Shown here piece by piece: positions 30,106 to 38,191 of a stretch of DNA of 38,191 nt. The position numbers were made by a program, and so were the translations under genes. The stretch comes from Candidatus Komeilibacteria bacterium (GTDB lineage Bacteria > Patescibacteriota > Patescibacteriia > UBA1558 > GWA2-36-10): the NCBI GenBank assembly GCA_018656065.1, contig JABHZY010000001.1, forward strand, positions 1 through 38,191, read 5' to 3'. Below the pieces are notes generated by a model, which was not told the origin of the DNA, did not search any database, and saw only the letters and a program-made list of their open reading frames with translations. Position 1 is the first letter of the stretch; every line of letters starts with the position of its first letter.

Positions 30106-31479
30106 ATGCCTGTTAAAAAAACTACAACTAAAAAGAAGCTTACCAAGAAGAAGGTAGCTAAAAAGAACACTAGCGCAAAAACTAGTGCTAAAAAGCCAAA
30201 GGCTAAAAAGATTGTTGCCAAAAAAAAGGTAACAGCTAAAAAAACCACAGCTAAAAAAGCTGTCAAAAAAATTGTAGCTAAGAAAAAAGCGACTCCTAAG
30301 AAAAAACCAGCTGTCAAAAAGAAAGCTGCTGCAAGCCCTGAGCGAAGTCGAAGGGTTAAAAAGTCTCTACCCAAGATTAAAGCCCCCAAAGCTAAACTAA
30401 ATGAAGAGGCGGCTGATCTTTTGATAAAGAAAGCGCATACTCGTGGTTTCATTACTGAAAATGAAGTCTTGCGTATTTTTGACAATTTGGAAGACTATGT
30501 ACCTCAATTAGAGGAGTTTTTAGATTTGTTAGAAGATTTGGCCATTCAAGTAATTACTACCGAAGGTAGTATTTTAGATATGGCTGCTGATAATTCTGAA
30601 TTATTATTAAATGCAGGTATTGGCAGTGATTCTAAACGAGGTGATCTGACAGATATTGCCGCCGATTCTATTCAAATGTATTTGAGGGAAATTGGTAAAG
30701 TTTCACTTCTAAAATCTGAAGAAGAAATGGCTTTGGCTAAGCGTAAGGAAAGAGGTGAGTTAGAAGCTAAGAAAAAATTAATAGAAGCAAATCTTCGTTT
30801 GGTAGTTTCTATCGCCAAGAAATTTACTGGTCGTTCACTTACTTTACTTGATTTAATTCAAGAAGGTAATATTGGTTTATTTAGAGCAGTAGAAAAATTT
30901 GACTATCGTAAGGGTTATAAATTTTCTACTTATGCTACTTGGTGGATTCGTCAAGCTATTACTCGTGCCTTAGCAGATCAATCTAGAACTATTCGTATTC
31001 CAGTGCACATGGTAGAAACTATTAATCGTTTCAATCAAGTTGAGCGTCGTTTGGTGCAAGAACTTGGTCGTGATCCATTGCCAGAAGAGATTGCTGCTGA
31101 AATGGGAGAAGAGATTGATAAGATTAGACAGATTATAAAAATTTCTCAAGAGACAGTATCCTTGGAAGCCTCAGTAGGTGATGACGATGAAGATAGTACT
31201 CTAGGTGACTTTATTGAAGATGAAAAGAATATCAGTCCAGACAGAGTGGCTGCTCTCAAACTTTTGGGAGACCATGTCCGTAAAGTAATTGGCGATTTAA
31301 CGCCTCGTGAACAAAAAATATTAGAAATGAGATTCGGTCTAGCTGATGGAGTGGCTCATACTCTAGAAGAAGTTGGGCAAGAATTTGGGGTAACTCGTGA
31401 GCGTATTAGACAGATTGAAGCTAAAGCTTTAGAACGCATGAAAAAGCATGAAGATATGCGGAAATTACGAGATTATTAA
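30106..31479 (+). CDS. rpoD: RNA polymerase primary sigma factor with Lys/Ala-rich N-terminal extension
   Basis: [93 protein letters not shown]-terminal [17 protein letters not shown]. Confidence 0.97.
   Translation: MPVKKTTTKKKLTKKKVAKKNTSAKTSAKKPKAKKIVAKKKVTAKKTTAKKAVKKIVAKKKATPKKKPAVKKKAAASPERSRRVKKSLPKIKAPKAKLNEEAADLLIKKAHTRGFITENEVLRIFDNLEDYVPQLEEFLDLLEDLAIQVITTEGSILDMAADNSELLLNAGIGSDSKRGDLTDIAADSIQMYLREIGKVSLLKSEEEMALAKRKERGELEAKKKLIEANLRLVVSIAKKFTGRSLTLLDLIQEGNIGLFRAVEKFDYRKGYKFSTYATWWIRQAITRALADQSRTIRIPVHMVETINRFNQVERRLVQELGRDPLPEEIAAEMGEEIDKIRQIIKISQETVSLEASVGDDDEDSTLGDFIEDEKNISPDRVAALKLLGDHVRKVIGDLTPREQKILEMRFGLADGVAHTLEEVGQEFGVTRERIRQIEAKALERMKKHEDMRKLRDY
30336..30355 (+). repeat. 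REP-like core inside rpoD (in frame, SPERSRR)
   Basis: CCCTGAGCGAAGTCGAAGGG. Confidence 0.9.
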
Positions 31480-31551
31480 AGATTTATATATTTAGCCCCG
31501 TCAATCGATGGGGCTATCGTATTTCTTCTTTCTTTATGATACTATAGACAT

Positions 31552-32010
31552 ATGTTTATTACAGCACATACATCAGCTGCATTGTGGATTAGCACTAGAA
31601 TTACAGATCCTATTCTAGCTTTTATATTAGGCATAGCATCTCATTTTTTGTTTGATATGATTCCCCATGGTGATGAAAGCCTAGCTGACCACGTACAAGG
31701 AAAAAAAGAAAAATTTAAATATTTTATAAGAGTAGCTTTGATAGATATGATTTTAGCTACTATATTGGTTTATTTTTTTGTTAGTCATGGGCCAATAGTA
31801 GATCCCTATGTATTGTATCCGGCAGTACTGGGTACCTGGTTACCAGATATTGCCTGGATAACCATAGAATATCTCAAACTTAGCAAGCTTTATTGGTATA
31901 TATATTTTCATAGCAAAGTGCACAATTTCTTTAACTGGCAATATTCTATAGTTTATGGAGTGCCATTCCAGATTATTGTTACTTTAGCTGTTTTAAAAAT
32001 ATCTTTTTAG
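31552..32010 (+). CDS. Membrane protein, possibly membrane-bound metal-dependent hydrolase-like (DUF457-type)
   Basis: HTSAALWIS...GIASHFLFDMIPHGDE; His/Asp in TM contexts. Confidence 0.45.
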   Translation: MFITAHTSAALWISTRITDPILAFILGIASHFLFDMIPHGDESLADHVQGKKEKFKYFIRVALIDMILATILVYFFVSHGPIVDPYVLYPAVLGTWLPDIAWITIEYLKLSKLYWYIYFHSKVHNFFNWQYSIVYGVPFQIIVTLAVLKISF

Positions 32011-32016
32011 TATAAT

Positions 32017-33693
32017 ATGAGGCTTTTCAAAAAATATCACCATCTTGGATCTTTGGCTCTGTGGTTGATTTTTTTATTTAGCTCAATTGTAATTTTTGGG
32101 TCAGTTTTGAATAATTTCTTTGCCTCTGATGACTGGCATTGGTTAAGTATTGCCAGAGACACTAGCTTTAATTGGCAAATATTTTTGACTAATTACGAAG
32201 GTCATCATCAAGGTGGTTCATATAATCCACTGCTAGTTTTATTTTTTAAGCTGGCTTATAATTTATTCCATAGTAATTATTTCGGCTATCATCTGATAAG
32301 TATAATTTTGCACGCTACTAATGGATTTTTAGTATATAAATTAGCTAGCCATTTATTTGAGTTAATTAATTTTAACAATTTTAAAAAACTAGCTATTTTG
32401 GCAGGTGGACTATTTTTGATTTATCCTATTCATGTTGAAGTAATATCTTGGATAGCAGCTTGGCCGCATCTCTGGGTAACATTTTTTTATTTACTAGCTT
32501 TAATAAACTATTTATCTTTTAGAAAAAATTATAAGTTTAAGAAGTTAATTTATTCACTAGTCTTTTTTAGCTTAGCTTTACTAACTAAAGAAATAGCTAT
32601 TTCTTTGCCGTTGCTAATATTAATTTGGGAAATATATTTTTATTCCACAAAACAAAAATCAGCTATTAAAAATTATTATTATCTACCCCTTCGACTTCGC
32701 TCAGGACCTACGGCGGCTTATTTTATAATTTTAGCTTTATTTTTATGGCTGAGATATATTTCTATAGGTTTGATTTTTGGTTATTACGCCAGCTCTAGCC
32801 TTAGCCTGGCTTACTTAGATTGGATAGCGAATTTAGCGGTTTTTGGTGGGGATCTACTTAGTTTTGGCTTTTTGAGAACTATAATCTATAAAGCAGTTTA
32901 TCATTATCAAGATTCAGTTGTAATTATTGTTTTAGCTGCTTTAGCTATTTATTTCTCATTCACTTTATTTAAGAAAAAGATTTTACAGGCAACTGGCTTA
33001 ATAAGTTTATTATTTGTTATAGCGCCAGTATTAATAACAGGCTTACATCGAACTAGTTTTGGTGGCGAAAGGTATTTATATTTAGCTAGTATATTTTTTG
33101 TAATTTGGCTAATAATTTTATTAAAAGCTATTAGAACTAATTTAACAATTAACAGGTATGCATTAATTTTAATTTTTATATTATTTTTAACTATCAATGC
33201 TCATAAACTTAGTATTTGGCAAGAAGCTAGTAACCTTAGTCGGCAAATTGTAAACTCTTATCAAGATTTGGAAACTACTAATAATCAGAAATTTTTATCA
33301 GTAGCCCTACCAGACAATCTATCTGGCGCTGAAGTTTTTCGTAATAACCTTCAACAAGCTCTAGAAATTTATTATCCAGATAATCATCCTCAGATATTGC
33401 CAACCTTAGCTTATCAAGAAGTAAATAAACAAAATAAAAATACGCAGTTACTTAAATGGCGTCAAGATGAGCGAGGTTGGTTAGCTGAAAGTATAGATGG
33501 AGCTTTTGTAGTCACTGGGATTACTTCTATTACTATGAATAATGTTTATTGGGAATTGTGGAATTATAATTATCAAAACTATAAAGCCAATACTATTCGT
33601 TTAATACCAGATAGCGATAGTTTGGAAAAAATAAAAAAAGATGAACTGGGAATTCTCATCTTTGATCAAGGTGTTTTAAAAATACTAGACTAG
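32017..33693 (+). CDS. Polytopic membrane protein, glycosyltransferase (GT-C)-like
   Basis: N-terminal NNFFASDDWHWLSIARD, multiple TM helices, TKEIAISLPLLILIWEIYFY. Confidence 0.6.
   Translation: MRLFKKYHHLGSLALWLIFLFSSIVIFGSVLNNFFASDDWHWLSIARDTSFNWQIFLTNYEGHHQGGSYNPLLVLFFKLAYNLFHSNYFGYHLISIILHATNGFLVYKLASHLFELINFNNFKKLAILAGGLFLIYPIHVEVISWIAAWPHLWVTFFYLLALINYLSFRKNYKFKKLIYSLVFFSLALLTKEIAISLPLLILIWEIYFYSTKQKSAIKNYYYLPLRLRSGPTAAYFIILALFLWLRYISIGLIFGYYASSSLSLAYLDWIANLAVFGGDLLSFGFLRTIIYKAVYHYQDSVVIIVLAALAIYFSFTLFKKKILQATGLISLLFVIAPVLITGLHRTSFGGERYLYLASIFFVIWLIILLKAIRTNLTINRYALILIFILFLTINAHKLSIWQEASNLSRQIVNSYQDLETTNNQKFLSVALPDNLSGAEVFRNNLQQALEIYYPDNHPQILPTLAYQEVNKQNKNTQLLKWRQDERGWLAESIDGAFVVTGITSITMNNVYWELWNYNYQNYKANTIRLIPDSDSLEKIKKDELGILIFDQGVLKILD
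32686..32706 (+). repeat. REP-like core inside membrane protein gene (in frame, LPLRLRSG)
   Basis: CCCCTTCGACTTCGCTCAGGA. Confidence 0.9.
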
Positions 33694-34926
33694 TTATATA
33701 TTCTCTCCAGCCGTATAACCAGTGCTCCAGCAAGATTGTAAGTTGTAACCACCAGTTGGGGCATCTAAATCTAAAATCTCTCCTGCTAAGTAGAGATTTT
33801 TTATTTTCTTTGATTGCATAGTTTTAGGATCTACCTCTTTAAGGCTGACTCCACCAGCTGTTACTATAGCTTTATTATATCCATACAAAGATTTTACGTT
33901 TAATTCAAAGTTTTTTAATAAATGCAGTAGTTTTTTTCTTTCAAGCTTGGTAATAGCATTAGCTTTCTGCTCAGGATCTATTTCAGACAATTTAATAATT
34001 AAAGGTATTAATTTTTTAGGTAATAAATCACCCAAGCTATTTCTAAATAATTTGTTATTGGATTTACTAAAATCATCTTGCAGGCGCTGATCTAAAGTTT
34101 TAAAATCTAGTTTTGGTTTATAATCAATGCTAAGTTTTACATCGCCTTGTTTTAAAGCTAGGCCAATCTGTTTACTCATGTCTAATATAATCGGACCACT
34201 CATACCATTGCCAGTAAATAAAGCTTCGCCAAAACGAGAGTCTATTTTTTTATTAGCTTGATAAATATCTATAGTTACGTTTTTTAAACTTAGGCCCTCT
34301 AGTTCTTTAATTAGTTTTTCTTTGATTAATAGAGGAGTTAAAGCTGGATTGGTATCAATTATTGTATGACCCATTTTTTCTAGCCATTTGTGAGCATCAC
34401 CGCTAGAGCCAGTCATAGGGTATGATTTACCGCCCGTAGCTATAAGATATTTTTTAGCTTGTAATTCGCTCTTATCAGCCAAGACTATTTTTTCTATCAA
34501 GCCGGCCTTAGTGATTATACTTTTTATATTAATTTTATATTTTATTTTGACTTTATATTTAGCTAGATAATTTTTTAAAATATCTAAAACATCAAGCGAG
34601 GAGTCACTGACTGGAAAAACTCGATTGCCTCTTTCTACTTTGGTGGCCAAGCCTCTAGATTCAAAAAAATTGATAATATCTTGATTGCCAAAATTGTTTA
34701 AAGCAGAAAATAAAAAACGCCCAGGCTTACCAAAGATATCTACTAAGTTTTTAGTGTTAATTTCGGCGTTAGTAATGTTACAGCGGCCTTTGCCAGTAAT
34801 TACTAATTTTATACCTAGTCTATCATTTTTTTCTAATAATAAAACATTAGCACCACGCTCAGCTGCTCGTCCTGCGGCCATCATACCAGCTGGCCCACCT
34901 CCAATTACTATCAAATCGTATATCAT
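33694..34926 (-). CDS. HI0933/YhiN-family NAD(P)/FAD-dependent oxidoreductase
   Basis: MIYDLIVIGGGPAGMMAAGRAAERGANVLLLEKNDRLGIKLVITGKGRCNITNAE; LYLAGEILDLDAPTGGYNLQSCWSTGYTAGE. Confidence 0.93.
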   Translation of the reverse strand: MIYDLIVIGGGPAGMMAAGRAAERGANVLLLEKNDRLGIKLVITGKGRCNITNAEINTKNLVDIFGKPGRFLFSALNNFGNQDIINFFESRGLATKVERGNRVFPVSDSSLDVLDILKNYLAKYKVKIKYKINIKSIITKAGLIEKIVLADKSELQAKKYLIATGGKSYPMTGSSGDAHKWLEKMGHTIIDTNPALTPLLIKEKLIKELEGLSLKNVTIDIYQANKKIDSRFGEALFTGNGMSGPIILDMSKQIGLALKQGDVKLSIDYKPKLDFKTLDQRLQDDFSKSNNKLFRNSLGDLLPKKLIPLIIKLSEIDPEQKANAITKLERKKLLHLLKNFELNVKSLYGYNKAIVTAGGVSLKEVDPKTMQSKKIKNLYLAGEILDLDAPTGGYNLQSCWSTGYTAGENI

Positions 34927-35591
34927 ATATATAAAATATATTTTATCATTAAATAAACATGGCTAAAACTACCAAGCATGACAAAAATATGCCAAATCTC
35001 ATGGAGGTCAAATTTTCTTTGGCGAGGTATAAATTCTTCTAATATAAAAAACCCAGCACCTAAAATATATAGACTACCGCCACCAAACAACCAGATCATA
35101 GCTCCTTTTGGCATCCATTGAGCTAGAGGATAAACAACAGTCAGCATCAGCAGACCTATCAAAATATACATTAAGGCAGATTGCCAAGATTTCATTTTAA
35201 TACCTTTTGATTTTACAATAATACCCACTATAGCAATCAGCCAGATAGCAATTAGTAGTGACCAACCAGCCCCTCTATTATCAATAGTAAGACAAATAGG
35301 GGTGTAGGATCCAGCTATCAAAACAAATATCATAGCATGATCAATTCGTTGAGATATTTCTTTGATCCTAGTATCACGAGGCAAGATATGATAAAAAAAG
35401 CTAGAAGTATATAACATTACTAAGCTAGTTCCAAAAACAGCAAAACCTAGGAAATGCATGCCTGTTCCCTCGAGAATAGCTAAAATAACCATAGCCAGCA
35501 TAGCAACTATAGCCAGTACTAGGCCTATTAAATGGGTAAAGGCACTGACTGGTTCATTGTTTAAATCAAATGGGTTGATTACCTCTTTCAT
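34923..35591 (-). CDS. Hemolysin III / PAQR-family membrane protein
   Basis: EPVSAFTHLIGLVLAI...SSFFYHILPRDTRIKEISQRIDHAMIFVLIAGSYTPICL...LHEIWHIFVMLGSFSH. Confidence 0.93.
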   Translation of the reverse strand: MKEVINPFDLNNEPVSAFTHLIGLVLAIVAMLAMVILAILEGTGMHFLGFAVFGTSLVMLYTSSFFYHILPRDTRIKEISQRIDHAMIFVLIAGSYTPICLTIDNRGAGWSLLIAIWLIAIVGIIVKSKGIKMKSWQSALMYILIGLLMLTVVYPLAQWMPKGAMIWLFGGGSLYILGAGFFILEEFIPRQRKFDLHEIWHIFVMLGSFSHVYLMIKYILYI

Positions 35592-35640
35592 AGTTTATAT
35601 ATTATCACAAAAATATAAAACAAAAAACACCTATTTTGTT

Positions 35641-35669
35641 TTGACATAAAATATATATCGTGGTATAAA
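35641..35669 (+). promoter_or_regulatory. Near-consensus sigma70 promoter
   Basis: TTGACA (35641-35646), 17-nt spacer, TATAAA (35664-35669). Confidence 0.8.
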
Positions 35670-35714
35670 GCATTGTCGCAATCTCGCGGCAATTAATGGA
35701 ATAGGAGTATTTCA

Positions 35715-36026
35715 ATGGCGAAGAAGGAGCAGGAATTTGTACCGGCCCATGAATGGGTCATCGGCAGGGTTGCCAACAGGGTCAAGGGTCTGAAGAGACT
35801 CAACGGGGACCTGAACAAGGCCAGTGCCTTCGCTAGCGTGTCTGCGGATTTCCGTCTGCTGACCGCACAGTTGCAGGGGATCATTGTCCCCGATAAGCAT
35901 ATCGACGAGGTCGTCGAAAAGTTGGTCGCCATACGGGAGACCACCAGCCGTATCCACGGTCTGGCCCAGGTCACTACGAGGCTGACGGACACCATCGACA
36001 GCCTGACCGACAGACAGAAGAAGTAG
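35715..36026 (+). CDS. Small helical protein of unknown function, GC-rich codons
   Basis: 103 aa; AGGAG SD; promoter upstream; codon choice unlike neighbours. Confidence 0.75.
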   Translation: MAKKEQEFVPAHEWVIGRVANRVKGLKRLNGDLNKASAFASVSADFRLLTAQLQGIIVPDKHIDEVVEKLVAIRETTSRIHGLAQVTTRLTDTIDSLTDRQKK

Positions 36027-36055
36027 CGTCTCGCGACGCGGCCACCACGGCCATG

Positions 36056-36094
36056 GGGCCCCTGATTCTAGACAACATATCTAGATAGGGGGCT
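36056..36094 (+). terminator. Long stem-loop downstream of 35715 gene
   Basis: GGGCCCCTGATTCTAGACAACATATCTAGATAGGGGGC strong hairpin; T tract weak. Confidence 0.5.
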
Positions 36095-36104
36095 TCTCAA
36101 TCAC

Positions 36105-36167
36105 AAAAAACCACCTAGTTATCTCTCGACTTCGCTCGAGACTTTCAGAGGGTGGCTATTTTAATAC
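36105..36167. terminator. Hairpin with REP-like core in loop
   Basis: AAAAAACCACCTAGTTATCTCTCGACTTCGCTCGAGACTTTCAGAGGGTGGCTATTTTAAT; near copy at 37394. Confidence 0.7.
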
Positions 36168-36207
36168 TCGTTTTATTAAATTAAGGTGAATGTCTGATAT
36201 TGAGGAA

Positions 36208-36239
36208 TTGACTTGGGATAAAAGATTTTGTATTATAAT
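36208..36239 (+). promoter_or_regulatory. Probable csrA promoter
   Basis: TTGACT (36208) and TATTAT/TATAAT (36231-36239). Confidence 0.7.
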
Positions 36240-36292
36240 ACAGCTCTTGTTGATTCTGACGGAGCAGAATAGTTCATTTCAAGGAGGAAGAC

Positions 36293-36484
36293 ATGCTTAA
36301 CTTGAGTAGAAGAGTCGGCGAAAAGATTAAGATTGGTGATGATATCACCATCCTTATCATTGAGATTGAAGGTCGCCAGGTCGTGGTTGGGGTAGATGCT
36401 CCCAGAAGCATCCCGGTCCACCGAGAAGAGATTTGGCAGGAGCTAAAGGATGAGGAGGCTGAAGTTGCCGAAGAAAAGGAATAA
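36293..36484 (+). CDS. csrA: Carbon storage regulator CsrA
   Basis: MLNLSRRVGEKIKIGDDITILIIEIEGRQVVVGVDAPRSIPVHREEIWQEL; strong SD AAGGAGG. Confidence 0.95.
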   Translation: MLNLSRRVGEKIKIGDDITILIIEIEGRQVVVGVDAPRSIPVHREEIWQELKDEEAEVAEEKE

Positions 36485-36505
36485 GCCCTCCATCGCATAA
36501 GCATT

Positions 36506-36547
36506 TACCCCACTCTGCGCAGTTGCGTGGGGTGGGGTATTTTTTTA
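36506..36547 (+). terminator. Terminator after csrA
   Basis: TACCCCACTCTGCGCAGTTGCGTGGGGTGGGGTATTTTTTT. Confidence 0.85.
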
Positions 36548-36580
36548 AATAAACTTTATTATTTTATTTGTCAAAAAGAA

Positions 36581-36633
36581 AAAACCGCCCCTGTGTAAGC
36601 TGACGGAATTTCCGTGCTTGAGGACGGTGGGTG
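36581..36633 (-). terminator. Terminator/3' structured element of 36634 gene
   Basis: Minus strand CCCACCGTCCTCAAGCACGGAAATTCCGTCAGCTTACACAGGGGCGGTTTTTT. Confidence 0.7.
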
Positions 36634-36870
36634 CTAGGCAGACAGCATTTCGAAGATCTTGCGCGAAGCTTCGTCGGGCGCTAGCGGAGTGCTCTGCTTG
36701 ATTGTAGCCAGATGGCTGGTTTCCGGATTTCTCCAGGTAAGACCTTCCTGATCTGTTGGCTCAAAGCCATTGGGCTTGAGAATGGTAATTCCGATTTCGC
36801 TCAAACGGACTGCGGTAGTAACTACGCCTGTGGGATGGCCTGCCTGGTTAAACACAGTGAGTATGTACAT
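36634..36870 (-). CDS. Small protein of unknown function (78 aa), GC-rich codons
   Basis: MYILTVFNQAGHPTGVVTTAVRLSEIGITILKPNGFEPTDQEG...; SD GGAG, promoter TTGACA...TATAAA upstream on minus strand. Confidence 0.75.
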   Translation of the reverse strand: MYILTVFNQAGHPTGVVTTAVRLSEIGITILKPNGFEPTDQEGLTWRNPETSHLATIKQSTPLAPDEASRKIFEMLSA

Positions 36871-36948
36871 GGTCGCTCCTTCGAAGTTTGTGGTGATTGG
36901 AGGTCTGGAACTAATGCTTTATATAATATTTAATATATTTTGTCAATA

Positions 36949-36975
36949 TAAAAACCACTCACTCGGGTGGCTTTA
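36949..36975 (-). terminator. Terminator just upstream of minus-strand promoter
   Basis: Minus strand AAAGCCACCCGAGTGAGTGGTTTTTATA. Confidence 0.75.
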
Positions 36976-36987
36976 ATATAAAAGAAA

Positions 36988-37078
36988 AACCCCGCCCGCC
37001 ACTGCACTGTGTGCAGGGCTAGACGAGATAGGCGCTCTTGAGAAGCAACAGTTTTTTTGTGCTTAAGGGCGGTGGTGT
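36988..37078 (-). terminator. Branched terminator/3' structured element of 37090 gene
   Basis: Minus strand CACCACCGCCCTTAAGCAC...TAGCCCTGCACACAGTGCAGTGGCGGGCGGGGTTTTT. Confidence 0.65.
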
Positions 37079-37089
37079 GATTGAGCATA

Positions 37090-37299
37090 CTAGGTTTTTT
37101 TGATGAGGTTGGCTGTTACCAGGCAAGTCGAGAGGATGGTAATTACAGCCATGGCTGAAGTGTAGAGCATTGGCCTCATAAGGGCAGTAGATGCGTTGTT
37201 GATGTGCTCAATCAGGCTAGTGAAACTGGCGACTGTGCCAAAGACACCTACAATGAGTAAGACTATACTGATTTTTAACATTTGCTTCATTTGCTTCAT
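37090..37299 (-). CDS. Small two-TM membrane protein of unknown function
   Basis: MKQMKQMLKISIVLLIVGVFGTVASF...; SD AAAAGGAG; promoter TTGACA...CATAAT on minus strand. ATG at 37290 is a better-spaced start. Confidence 0.72.
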   Translation of the reverse strand: MKQMKQMLKISIVLLIVGVFGTVASFTSLIEHINNASTALMRPMLYTSAMAVITILSTCLVTANLIKKT

Positions 37300-37393
37300 C
37301 TCCTTTTGTGATGATGGGTGTACAGAATTCCTAAGATTTAGGATAATGTATTATGTCATATATATCTTATTTTGTCAATATTAGAAGAAAACA

Positions 37394-37455
37394 AAAAACC
37401 ATCCAATTATCTCTCGACTTCGCTCGAGACTTTCAGAGGGTGGCTATTTTAATAC
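37394..37455. terminator. Hairpin with REP-like core in loop (copy of 36105-36167)
   Basis: 37407-37455 is identical over 49 nt to 36119-36167. Confidence 0.7.
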
Positions 37456-37508
37456 CCATTCAACTATGTTCAGGGCGTTTTTTAAATAGTGTCATTTTAT
37501 AGCTTAAT

Positions 37509-37617
37509 CTTGTCATCTCGAGTTGTAGTTTAACTTTGTCATCTCGAGCGTAGTCGAGAGATCTAAGAAATTTAATACTTAGATTTCTCCACTCACTACT
37601 TTTGGTCGAAATGACAA
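37509..37617. repeat. REP-like palindrome (copy C) preceded by a truncated half-unit
   Basis: TTGTCATCTCGAGTTGTAG (half) then TTGTCATCTCGAGCGTAGTCGAGAGATCTAAG...CTTAGATTTCTCC...GGTCGAAATGACAA. Confidence 0.88.
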
Positions 37618-37632
37618 TAATACGAGTGACGA

Positions 37633-38191
37633 TTATTTTTTACTTTGTTTTCTATCGTTTTCAGTTAGACCTTGTTTACGTAGTCTGACACTCGTTGGAG
37701 TGATCTCAAGATATTCATCGTCAGAGATAAGCTCTAAGCCTGTCTCAATAGTTAGGATTGCCGGAGGCGTTAAAGTAATAGCATCATCAGCTCCTGAACT
37801 ACGCATATTGGTTAATTGTTTACCTTTGATTGGATTAACTACCATATCAAAACCTTTGGCAGTATTACCAATAACCATACCTTCGTAAACCTCAACGTTC
37901 GGTCCAATATATAAATCACCACGTTCTTGAAGATTAAACAATGAAAATCCTAGAGCTTTACCACTGGCCATAGAAATCATAGAACCAACATTGCGTTTTT
38001 TGATTTCCCCGGTGTATGGTCTGTACTCTAAAAAGTGAGAACATAGAATTCCTTCACCGCGAGTATCAACTGTAAATTCACCACGATAGCCAAGTAGACC
38101 ACGAGTTGGTATTTCAAATACTATACGCATTTGACCATTCTCAGTATTCATAGCAGTAGCCACACCTTTTCTCTTACCCATCTTTTCCATA
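37633..38191 (-). CDS. typA: GTP-binding protein TypA/BipA, C-terminal part (5' end off window)
   Basis: RIVFEIPTRGLLGYRGEFTVDTRGEGILCSHFLEYRPYTGEIKKRNVGSMISMASGKALGFSLFNLQERG. Confidence 0.95.
   Translation of the reverse strand, partial: MEKMGKRKGVATAMNTENGQMRIVFEIPTRGLLGYRGEFTVDTRGEGILCSHFLEYRPYTGEIKKRNVGSMISMASGKALGFSLFNLQERGDLYIGPNVEVYEGMVIGNTAKGFDMVVNPIKGKQLTNMRSSGADDAITLTPPAILTIETGLELISDDEYLEITPTSVRLRKQGLTENDRKQSKK

Noticed and set aside
30099-30485. 128-aa hydrophobic minus ORF opposite rpoD N-terminus
   Set aside because: Antisense artefact of Lys/Ala-rich codons (AAG/GCT become Leu/Phe/Ala-rich).
35693-35995. Two minus-strand ORFs opposite the 35715 gene
   Set aside because: GC-rich sequence yields long antisense frames; promoter, SD and start favour the plus-strand gene.
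36712-36976. Plus-strand ORFs opposite the 36634 gene
   Set aside because: Minus-strand ORF has promoter, SD and terminator; these do not.
36581-37078. Integron attC-like sites in the small-gene island
   Set aside because: No GTTRRRY/RYYYAAC core pairs found by eye and no integrase in the window.

Overview
This AT-rich bacterial window looks like a Candidate Phyla Radiation / Patescibacteria chromosome. That assignment is inference from small intergenic gaps, many surface proteins of unknown function and overall style; no marker phylogeny was run. Housekeeping anchors: secG (partial, minus), uvrA, groES-groEL behind a perfect CIRCE operator, PEP synthase, two tRNA-Ser genes, a PfkB kinase + adenosylhomocysteinase pair, a VIT-like protein plus ferritin-like protein, dnaG-rpoD, an HI0933-family flavoprotein, a hemolysin-III family protein, csrA, and typA/bipA (partial). 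The most interesting accessory content: (1) a 17.7-19.75 kb cassette with four tatA-like genes, two on each strand with inverted duplicated promoter regions, around a gene that combines a Tat-like KR signal with a phage-fibre-like C-terminus; (2) a putative surface cohesin/dockerin set at 19.8-23.6 kb, plus a distant three-dockerin mosaic protein at 8.5-10.7 kb; (3) a 35.6-37.4 kb island of four small genes, including csrA, with clearly higher GC and near-consensus expression signals; (4) a dispersed REP-like palindrome family that sits between groES and groEL, inside terminator loops, and in frame within rpoD and a membrane protein gene. No rRNA, CRISPR array, transposase or integrase was recognised.
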